From contig DLHF01000073.1 in assembly GCA_002483085.1 (NCBI GenBank), positions 112,864 through 146,620 on the forward strand: a DNA stretch of 33,757 nucleotides, given 5' to 3'. The notes beneath the pieces were generated by a model. The model was not told the origin of the DNA. It saw only the letters and a list, made by a program, of their open reading frames with translations, and ran no database searches. This DNA is from Ignavibacteria bacterium UBA7675 (GTDB lineage: Bacteria > Bacteroidota > Ignavibacteria > Kapaibacteriales > UB7675). Positions 1-10,100 of this stretch are shown in pieces; within the stretch, counting starts at the first letter, position 1; each line of letters starts with the position of its first letter. A program made the position numbers and the translations under genes.

Positions 1-330
1 CACCTGTAGCGCCCTGTACACCCGCATTTCCCTGCACGCCTTGCACGCCCGTAGCGCCCTGCGATCCTGCGATCCCCTGTATCCCGCGTGCACCCGTAGC
101 ACCTTGTACACCCGCATTTCCCTGTACGCCTTGCACGCCCGTAGCGCCCTGCGATCCTGCGATCCCCTGTATCCCGCGTGCACCCGTAGCACCTTGTACA
201 CCCGCATTTCCCTGCACGCCTTGCACGCCCGTAGCACCCTGCGATCCTGCGCTCCCCTGTATCCCGCGTGCACCCGTAGCACCCTGTACACCCGCATTTC
301 CCTGCACACCTTGTATGCCCGTAGCACCCT
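1..330 (-). repeat. 90-bp in-frame tandem repeat inside the collagen-like gene
   Basis: The same 90-bp block starts at 51, 141 and 231 and begins to break down just after 321. Positions 1-50 match 91-140, so the array continues beyond the edge. Copies differ at only a few bases. Ninety bases is exactly 30 codons, or ten Gly-X-Y triplets, so gain or loss of copies keeps the frame. Shorter, more diverged 36-bp units follow at about 340-470. Confidence 0.9.
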
Positions 331-796
331 GATTTCCTTGTACACCCGTAGCGCCTTGCACGCCCGCACTTCCCTGCAAGCCCGTAGCGCCTTGCACGCC
401 CGCACTTCCTTGCACACCCGTAGCGCCTTGTACACCTGTATCACCCCGATTTCCTTGCACACCTGTCGCGCCTTGTGGACCCAAAAGCCCCTGCGAACCG
501 GTTGTGCCTTGCACACCAGTTGAACCGATATCACCTTGCACACCTGTCGCGCCCTGTACACCCGGGTTCCCTTGTACACCCGTGGCTCCCTGCACACCTA
601 CAGGACCGGTAATACCATTGAGAATCATATAGCTCCAGGTTGTGCCCGGAAAGCCCGTCACTCCCTGTATGCCCGTAGGCCCTTGCGAGCCAGGCGGTCC
701 GTCGATACCAGTTGCGCCCTGTGGCCCCGTCGGGCCCTGCGGACCGGTTACTCCTTCTACCCCGGCTATGCGACCGGCAGGATCCATCGTACTCAT
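1..796 (-). CDS. Collagen-like Gly-X-Y repeat protein (5' part, runs off the left edge)
   Basis: The minus strand from ATG at 796 encodes MSTMDPAGRIAGVEG and then almost unbroken Gly-X-Y triplets to the window edge. The start is supported by GAGG 7 nt upstream. Triplets run from Gly12 to Gly51. A non-collagenous break of about nine residues (TTWSYMILN) shifts the glycine phase, which resumes at Gly61. Common triplets are GVQ, GAT, GNA and GPQ, so the chain is rich in Gln and Thr and poor in Pro. There is no signal peptide and no transmembrane segment in the visible 265 codons. Bacterial proteins of this type form collagen-like triple helices in surface filaments, spore filaments or phage-type tail fibres; which applies here cannot be told. 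The C-terminal domain lies outside the window. The gene follows the giant LysM gene on the same strand, but a 319-bp gap holding a dispersed repeat makes a shared transcript uncertain. Confidence 0.88.
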   Translation of the reverse strand, partial: MSTMDPAGRIAGVEGVTGPQGPTGPQGATGIDGPPGSQGPTGIQGVTGFPGTTWSYMILNGITGPVGVQGATGVQGNPGVQGATGVQGDIGSTGVQGTTGSQGLLGPQGATGVQGNRGDTGVQGATGVQGSAGVQGATGLQGSAGVQGATGVQGNQGATGIQGVQGNAGVQGATGARGIQGSAGSQGATGVQGVQGNAGVQGATGARGIQGIAGSQGATGVQGVQGNAGVQGATGARGIQGIAGSQGATGVQGVQGNAGVQGATG

Positions 797-863
797 AGTA
801 TTACCTCGTCCTAAAGCTGATATGGATATTGAACATATATACAATTTCTATAGAGCTGTATTT

Positions 864-1090
864 GTGGCACGGGCGTCTTTGCAGCGCCTGCCGCATCGCT
901 GTCGCCGGTCGCAAAACCGCTTATCGGCTGGCCGTCCGCCAACCGCTTTCTGGCTGTCGTGCAGCAGTTCCACGAGAAGCTCGGTACTCTCTCTGCGCGC
1001 CCACACAATACTTGCGGTTGGGGCCGGACCCCACGCAACGGATGTGCAGCGCGGTGCAGAGGCCAAGCGCTCGTGCAAAGACCGAAGCGC
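864..1090 (-). repeat. Dispersed intergenic repeat, copy E (long form)
   Basis: Read on the minus strand from 1090, it carries GCGCTTCGGTCT, 20 nt, TGCACCGCGCTGCA, 26 nt, ACCGCA. About 99 nt after the start of ACCGCA comes an 18-nt block TGCGACCGGCGACAGCGA (914-897), then AGACGCCCGTGCC. The same blocks recur in the same order in the copy at 15874-16105. It fills most of the 319-bp gap between the giant gene and the collagen-like gene. Short reading frames here (for example 811-1038 minus) lie inside the repeat and show no family resemblance. Confidence 0.75.
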
Positions 1091-1115
1091 CATACCGCAA
1101 CTGCTTGTGCTATGG

Positions 1116-4100
1116 CTACACAATATTTGCAATATCAGCCACAAGCAGATACAACCGCCGCAGTCGATACACCGGCAGTTTGCTGTCGTTCAGGCTGGAG
1201 AACGCAGCTATATCAAACACAAAACGGCCTCCATCGGTCGACGGGCGATTGGCCCGGAACCACGCTTCTACAAATTCCGACAAGCGACACACAAAGCTCT
1301 GCACCTCTCCGCAATCAGTGCTCCAGTCGGTTGGGATGATAAATCCAAACGGAGGCGACATCATCAGCGGCACAGAAACATCGATAGGTTCTGAGCCCGG
1401 CTCACCGGGATTCAACAAGTAGGAATAGGTGCTGCTCACCATTATCTGGCGTTCGGTCGGTTCGGCTGCCGAGTACGGTATGCCTTCGAAGAACGCAGTA
1501 AACATCACCTGGAGCCAAGCGCTCATCGACTGGGGCGGCGCAACTCCCGGCTGCAATTCCGCAATATTGAACAGCTCCGGCCAGTCCAACAGCGGCGTTA
1601 CAACATTGCTGAAGCGGATGGTCGGCGTGCGGTACAAGAAGTTGGGATTTGTCTTTACATCGCTTGTGCATGTGCGCTCTTCGTCGAATAGGTTTTCGTT
1701 GCGCGCAATAAATACACCGGCCCAAGCATTCTGCGTTTCCATGATATCGAGGTCTGTAAATTCTACAGTGCGGATGTGCACGGCATCGGCTTCTGCGCTT
1801 GTAAGATACTGGTCGGGATTGGCCTGGCTTTGGAAGACAAAGCCCCTGCGTTTTCCTTCGTTCAGTATCTCCACCGTCGTATAGCCATCGAACGCCGGTT
1901 GGGGAAATTCCACGCTGCTGCCTTTGTCCACCAATTGTGTAAAGTTCATTTGGAATTGCGCATCGACATTGCTGAATTCCTCTACGCAATATTCGATATC
2001 GTCTTCGGAGAGAGCGGGCGAAAGATACTGCTCGCGCATTTGCATCCAGGAGCCCCAAGCATCGGCAACGGCTGTAACAAGGAAGGAAAAATCCTGAAGC
2101 ACGCCTGCTGCAATTTCCATCTGCTGCACAGTAGACGACTGGGTAATTTTCCCGACAATATTGATAATATCCGGCTGCATCGCAGCGTACACATTAGTAA
2201 ACAGAGCCAGCGCCTGGAACAGATCGGGCTCATTGGCGAGCTGCGTGCGGAACTGAGCAGACTGCACATTAAAGCGGATATTTGTGTGGATGCGGTCTTG
2301 AGCAGCCGATACTGGCTCGTAGGCATAGCTGTATTTCCACCGGCGTGTATGTGCCAGTACAGCACCACCCTCTGGCCTTGTATGCTCCGGTAGCGCCCAC
2401 TGGCCCACAAGCGACGGCGGTGTGGGATATGCACGCAGAGGCACTGGTATGGACGCCGAGCCAAGTGCATCGGGCGTTGGTGGCACAATAAAGCTAAGCC
2501 ACGAAGAAGCGTTGTATTCACCAAACTCCGGCCCCACGCTGCGGATGTCGTACTCTAACGCGTTTATCCTGAAAACAAGATCGAGATCAAAACTCTGCTG
2601 CTGCTCGGGCTGCCGGGCTGTGAATACATAGGTGAGATAGGATGCTGCCTTGCCTGTAGCAATACGCGATGTCGAGACAGAATATCCGCTATCCACCGAT
2701 GCCCCATCTGGTGCCATTGGCTGGCCGAACAGAGCAGCGGCGGCCATACCACTAGCGGGCGTGACTTCTACATTGTATTGCACTATTGATGTTGTATCAT
2801 AAGCCGAAGCCAGCGTGGTAAGCAGGAGCTGCTCTATCATTGATGCCGCAGCTTCGCGGTTTCCTGCGTAGCTCGGCCCGAGATTCTCTGCATCCAGATT
2901 TTGCACAAGCGGTTTGTATGCCGCCGCAATTTCCCCCTTCGCGTCGAGCACATCGCGGTAGTAGGTTGTTCCCAATGTCTGGTCCACGATAAAGGCGGGC
3001 ACTGCATAGGCGGGCGACAGGAACTGGTCGACAGCTTCGAGAAATGGCCGAGCCCATACGTCGAGGTCGATGCCTGCAAACGTTTTTTTCATGGGGTGGT
3101 CGAAATCCATGCCCTGCCCAGGCATATAAGGATACACGGTAAAGTTCGAGCCAGTAATAAGCTGGTTGGCCAGCGGTATCGGCGCAAAGTACAGCGGATG
3201 CTCTGTGTCGATGCTATACTGTATGCCACCGGGACCAAACTGCACCACCCAAATAGTCCTGATGTTCTCCCGCATTGTGTCGTTCAGTTCCGAAGGGCTC
3301 ACTGCTGTTTTTGCCTGTGGATACGCCGCTTCAAAATCTTTGGCAAACTGCTCTAGTGAGAAATACCCGCCCCCCTCTTCTTCTCGCGCGGTCTTTTCGG
3401 TAAGTGGGAACAGAACAGTGGTAGCGCGCCGCACTCCCGGCTCGCCTGCAAACTGACCGTCGATGTACTGCTCTTCCCGGCTGATAGTCCATACAACCGA
3501 CAGCGCAAATACCGCTTCAGCATTGGCGAACGGCGCTTCGGCAGAAACAGTGAGGTTCGGCGGCAGAGCAATGGTGGGAATGACAATGCGTGTGCCAGCA
3601 GCGGGCGCAAAAGGTACGTCTGGATTCAAACGCTCGATGTCGGCCTCCGACACACCATACTGCAAGGCAATGCTTTCTATGGTATCGCCTTCCTGTGTAA
3701 TATAGTACGTGTATTCAAAAGCTGGCTGGCTAATGGCGCCCAAGTACGCAAATATCGACGCTACAAAACCAACAATGGCAGCGCTGTCGACCTGCACCGT
3801 GCGGCTGTTGAGATTGGTAGACAGTGCAATGGCAGTATCATCGCACGACAGTTGATAATACACTTTCCGATACACTTCGAGGTCGGCAAGAGCTACTTCT
3901 TTGAAAGGCGCTGCATTTTCTTCGTCGCCGGGCAGATAGCTCGCGGGGTCGAAGCTCAGTAATACGCCCAGCGTTGGCACATCGCCATCGGCTGTTGGCG
4001 CCAGAGCAAACCGATAACCGGTGTTGACAGATGGCCAGCTTTCTACACCAATGAGGTTGTCGAAATAGCCTATGTCTATGGGCATATTATTCAGCACTGC

Positions 4101-7100
4101 ACCGTGTGGAGCCGATGAATCTGTAAAAGGCGTGTAGGTCTGGTTGCCAAACATATCCTGCCAAGCCGCGTGTATCTGCAACAGTTTGCCTACGCCCGCA
4201 TAGGGATTCAAAGCCGGATCGGGTGCACCTGTAGCCGCCGATAGCAGAGCCGCTTGTTGTACAAAGGGCGTCACAGGCAGCACAGTGCTGTACTTCCAGT
4301 AGTCGCCCTCGGATGCCTGCTCCGGTCGTGTGCGCGCATTGATAGCCTGCTGCGATGCGTCGTTGTCGCTAAAGCCAATTGGCAATGCTTCTACGCTTGC
4401 GTCGAAATCCTGATTGGCAACTACGCCAAAACCGAGCAGATTGTACAAAAGCTCAAGCGAGTGGTTCGCGTCGCGTGCTTCGGTGCTTACCGCTCCCTGC
4501 TCAAGATCGGGATTAGTACGCCACAGCTCAAAAGCAGTATTCCCCACGGGAATGGTAGCCGCGAGCGCAGTGTACTGGTCGGGTATGGAAATAGCAGTTC
4601 CGGCGAGAAGCCCGGGCTTATCGAGGTTTGCATACAGCAGGGCTTCTACCGCGAGGCGGTTGGCAATTGCTACATCTATCACTGTTGTATTACTGCCTGC
4701 AATAGTCGTTGTCGTCGGCGGAATATGCAGCGCCGTCCACGTCGTTAGGTTGTCGAAATCAACGCCCGGATTGAGTGCGCGGATATCCTGCTCGCTGACA
4801 TTAAATTTTTGAGCAATCATCGCCAGTGTCCAGTCATTGCTATCTGTTTCAAACACCACACCATTGAGGTTGAGCACAGCGCCCGCAGCAAATACTTTTG
4901 TGCTGAGCACCTCTGCAAGCGTAGCAAGGCTGATACGGTAATTCGCCAGCAGGCTTCGCAGCGTTGTTGAAGAAGTCGGCATGATGTCCACATCGCGGCG
5001 TTGCGATTCTGCAAAGACATACCCTTCTTCGCCAATATCATCGCCCACAACAGCACAGTTTACAAAATCGGGCAGCGTGTTGCCGGTGATGTTCAGCGTA
5101 ATAACGAGCGTGAGCACGGCATCGGCATTTTCGTTGAATATCGATGTTGGCAAACCGCTGTTTGTGCTGTCTACACAGTAGTACAGATAGAATCCTCCCG
5201 AGCGCACGACGCTCGCCTCCCATATTTGCAACAGCGATTGCGCGGGCTGCTCATTGAGAAGATTGCCTATGGTCTCGTCTACTTCTTCTCTATGAGCACG
5301 GGCGAGCATGACGGGATTAGCAACTGTCGACAGGTTAGTTTTCAGTATAAAGGCACTGATAGCGCTTGCGCCATCGGCAGCCAAACCCTCGGGATTAGCT
5401 CCTGCGGGATTGGGGTTGTACAGAATGTTTACTTCGTGAATAATCGCAGGATCTTTCTGGTAGTAATACTGCAACAGCTTTTCGAGCAATGTCTTGCCTG
5501 CGTCGTCGGTACCTGCTATCTCGAACGTAAACGGCTGCATATCACCACTGCCCTCGACGATAGGCACCTGGCGCACGGTGAGCGGCACACGTGTAGCCCA
5601 CGCAAAATTCTGCACCGGCTGCTCTGCCATCGGCTGGTTGGGCTGTTCTTGCCGGGCGGCCATGAGCTGCATCACCGGCGGCAGCACTTTTGGCGTCTGA
5701 ATTGCCGCCATAAACGACACAGGTACGTTCCAGATCATCGGCTTTACGAAAGCCTTTGTAGCTGCCGATCCGGGCAATGACACCGGCGTACTGCTCTGCC
5801 ACAAAAGGCTATTGGTAAGATTGTAGCGCGCCGCCTCTTGACGGTAGATACGAAGCGGACGGAACGCATCGACGCCGGGGTTGAGCACTGTGCCAGCCAT
5901 TGCCGCAGCCTCCGCAATCTGCGTGGGTGTAAAAGTAATCTGCACTTCGGTCGCTGCCGCCATTGCCTTGCGAAGCGCAAACCACTGCTGGCGTTTTGCA
6001 GCGATTGGCAGAGCGAGAGCAACAGAAAAAATATCGGTTTCTACAAGGGTTGGCAGCGCGAACTCCTGCCCGGTAAGTGCATACAGTGCATAGGTTTGTG
6101 CACCCGGCCATTCGGCGCGGAACTGCGCGGAAACTTCCCCGCCCGGCGGTGGTACGCGCATGCCGTGCAGCAAATAGCGGCCCGACATACCACCGAGATT
6201 AACGAAGCTGAAATTCTCTTTCATTTTGTCGACAATCACCCGCACTGTTGCCGATTCTACATTGGGCAGCGTTACCGCCTGGCCTGTGGCAAAAAGTCCA
6301 GCAGCGGCGCCGTTTGCCGCAGCAAGTGCTGCTATGGGTGCGTTGTAATAATTGGCAATGCTGTCCAGCGTGTCACCTTCGGCACATGGCCTGCTGACAT
6401 CCGGCATAGCAAGTGGTATCTGCGCTACGAGCATCGTGGTAAGCGCACGGTTGAGCACCACGAGTTCACCCGGCGCAATTGCATAGCTCTGCGCTACGCT
6501 TTGCAGCGTATCGCGTGCTACAACAGTATAGCTCTGGCTGTTTCCTACAACAATAACAGCGCCTTCGGCGAGCAGGCCGGGCACATCCTGATTGAGCGTG
6601 CCGAGGTCGTTCAGGAAGCTGTCGGCGTCGGCACCTGTAAGCCCAAACATCGCGGCTATGCCATCGAAGCTCTGGGCGGTTTCTGTCTGGTACACAACAC
6701 CACTCACAACGATAGACTGCACGCCGAGAAGCAGTGAAATGTTGTTTTGAGCGATAAGCGCAGGCGTACTGCCAAAAGCAGCCGCAAGGCTGTCGAGCGT
6801 ATCCGAAGCTGCTGCCGTATGGTTAAAAGCGGCAAGTAAGTCGATAGCGTTCTGCACATTAGCACGGGCGAGAATGGTAAAGAAATCGCGGAAGATATAC
6901 GTAGCCAGCGATTCTTTTTCTTCTTCAAATGCCGCCCGCATTCTCGCAGCTTCATCAGCAGCATCCACCCCTGCTTCTAACTCGGTGCGGTAGCGCACAG
7001 CCAGTTTCTCGAAATACAATTGTATTTCGCGGTGGTAATTCGAGTCCACAAGCGTCTCGGTAGCGAAGTCGACCTGCTTCACCACAGTGTCGTTCAGCGT

Positions 7101-10100
7101 TGCGGTCATTACAAGTTCGGGAATCACCGGAAACACGCTCACATTAAATTCACCGGCGCTCTCTGGCGATTCGAGCGCAATGGAGAAATAGCCATTCAGG
7201 AAAGCAATGATCTGTGCATAGGTAAGCGGCGGCACGCCCGGTTGCGCGTCGGCCAGCCAGTCGAAAACATCCCGCAGGTTCTGGCGCGTTACTACTTGGT
7301 CGAGCACCTGGCTGATGTCGGTAACGATACTGCTTGTGTCGATAAGCGAAGCTATCGACCACAGAAGCACCGCCTCGGCGAGCTTGGAGAAATCGTCGCT
7401 TTCGTCGCCCGGCTCTGCATCAGGAGCTAAAGTGCGCAGGTATAGCGTTGTAGCAAATACTGCCTGCTGCTCGGTTCCGCCCCCGACAACAGCCGCTGTG
7501 ATCTGCGGCAGAAACAACAGCTCAAGGCTTTGTTTCTCGGCGAGCTCAAATGGCTTCCAGTTCATAGCCACAGCCTGCGGCAAAGCCCGGCGGTTCAAGC
7601 TGCGCAATCGAGGAATAGCTCCGTTGAATGCTGCAATACTGCTGGCACTTCCCACCCAGGGCGGCGTACCCGATCCCATGTCTATCACAAACGATTCCCG
7701 AATGTAGGCAGAAAAAGCCAGCCGGACATTAACCTTGAACAAGCCGAGGTTGATGCGCACGACAAGGCTTACCCGCACTGCAACTTCAAAGAATATCAAT
7801 ATTGGTTTGTACGCCTCTATGGTAATAGAAATCATAGCGTACACTTCGATGTTGACCTCAGCTTGGATAATAGAGAAATTGACTTCGCCGTAAATTTTAC
7901 CAAACAGCGAGAACGTGCCTTTCAGGCGGTAGTACATCTCGTCGTTGAGCGCGGGATACATCTCCTTGTTGGCATTAAAGAACGCGAAAACCCCTTCTAC
8001 AATGCCCCGGAGTGTAAGGCTGAGTCCGGCCTTGAGAATACCCGTAGAGATATTTTTACCGAGGCCAATATCCAGCCCAATACCGAACTCGATCACGGGG
8101 TTGAACGTGCCCCGCTCGGGATCGTGCACAGGTAGCTTTGTCGATGTTTTTTCGGAGAGTACTGCCAGGTAAAATCCGCCCGAGCCGATAAACGGAAACA
8201 CCTGCACAGTGAACGAGCGTGTAAAGTCGTTGTTGAGCGGAAAGCCAAAGTCCAACCGGAAATTGCCATTAGTATAAACCGCAATGCCGATCACCGGAAT
8301 GGTAAAGGAAATAGCGCCCAGGCGAATCGTGCGCATAAGGTCGGGCAGGCGCAGCTCCATCTGGTACACGCCGATGGTATCAGTTACTTTGCGGTAGAGA
8401 ATTTCAAAACGAAGACCGACAAATTTTTTCAGTTTCTCCCCGGCAATGGAAATGAGCAAGCCGTACATATTCGGATCGTTGAACACCACGCTGATGTCGA
8501 TAGCGCTGATCACTCGCATCTGCGCTGCAATCATCCAGTTGCTGTTGGGGTCGAATACTAATTCACCTTTTACCGGTGTGGTGCCCACAGGCACTTGTGT
8601 GGGCGGCTGCTGGCGGAAGGCATGGCGCATAGCCGTCATAATCTGCGACATCGAGGCGTTGGGCGGCAGACCGTCGATGCGCACGCGCTGCCCGAATGCG
8701 AGAAACAGCAGGTCGAATAGGCCATCACCCCCGCCCGGCACAGGCGGTATGGTGTTGGGATTCATCAGGTTCATCTGCGTTACGGGCTGGCCAAAGAACG
8801 AGCCCCCAATGTCGAGATTCACAGCGCGAGTAAGGCTGTCGTAGTTGATACCAAGCGCTGTAACAGTGATAAATCCAAGATTGATATTGCGCTGAAGCAT
8901 GTAGGAAATGCCCCATGTCCCCCGCGTCATGTTGATTGTAATGGTAAGCCCATCGAGATTGATCGTGTTCAGCACATTCCACGGCGACGGCAAGCTGTAC
9001 CCCTCTTCGCCTGTCACCACTTCCATCATATACGCTATAAAATCGCCCACCGACCAGTTGCCAAAACGCACAGAAAAAATTGTGTCGATAGTAGAGCCAA
9101 CCTGCGCTGTAATATAAAAGCTAAAGCGACCGATAACAATTTGCCCGGATAAGACGCCGAGATACGTGGTTTTTCCCACGCCAAATGTCGTGGCAACCGA
9201 TAGCGATACGTCGTTGAGCTCAAGGCGCGCCAGCCCCCAGAAGTTAAATGCAATGTCGGCATGTGCCCCAAAGCTCCACACTTTCATTGCGCCAGTAATA
9301 GCAAACGACAGGCTAAACTCTGAGAAAGAAAACGTAGCGAGATCGGCGGGAATTTTCGGGCTGGAAGAATCGTACAAGGCTCCATCAAACAAGAGTGCGC
9401 TCAGCTCGGCCAGGGTAAAGGTGATTGTGCCGGGATAGCGGCCATTAATACTGAAATCACCGCCGCTGCCGAGGAAAATCTCGATGATAAATACAAAATC
9501 CTCAAGCACGGCGAGCTCAGCGTACAGCGATGCAGTCTGGCGCCGCTCTACGTCGAGCGGTACATAAACTGACCAGCTAACATCCACGTATGCAGAGAAT
9601 TTACCCGGGATGATTTCCAATGGTTTGAGCGTGCCTACAGTTGTGCGGGTGAGCAAGAGCCTAGGCCTCGGGCTAATAGCGAAAGAAAATGTGATATTTT
9701 TTATACTGAACAAACTGAGAAATCCCAGGCGGAACCAGTCTGGCATCAGGTCGTCCCACGAGCTGCCGGGCCCCATCACCGATGTAATTCCCTGTTCAGT
9801 TGTCGTTTCCTCGCGCGCTGGTTGTACGCCTATCATCAGCCCATCGGCGCGGCTGCTCAGCATTGCGGCTACATCGAGGCTAAAGATAGCAGGCGCAACG
9901 CCAAGTGTAACATATCCTCCAAAGCTCAACTGCTGGTTCTGCTCGAATTCAAGTTCTTCTACCAGCGAGCCATCGTCGTTTTCTTCGATGGGAACATAGT
10001 CGAGATCGGCGCTGATAAACACATTGGTAAGCGATATAAATTCGAGATCGATGTCGATGTTGAGGTCGGCTTTGAAATTTGCGATAGGGCCTTCGCCAGT

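Noticed and set aside
1..330. Regularly spaced repeats resembling a CRISPR array
   Set aside because: The 90-bp units are contiguous, contain no unique spacers, and read as Gly-X-Y codons on the minus strand.
41..814. Plus-strand open frames rich in Arg, Cys, Leu and His
   Set aside because: They are antisense shadows of the collagen-like repeats and have unnatural composition.
811..1394. Small frames in the gap after the giant gene
   Set aside because: They fall in the dispersed repeat or antisense to the end of the giant gene and resemble no protein.
5838..6737. Plus-strand open frame of 299 codons
   Set aside because: It lies wholly inside the giant gene on the other strand, has shadow-like Cys/Arg/His composition and no ribosome site.
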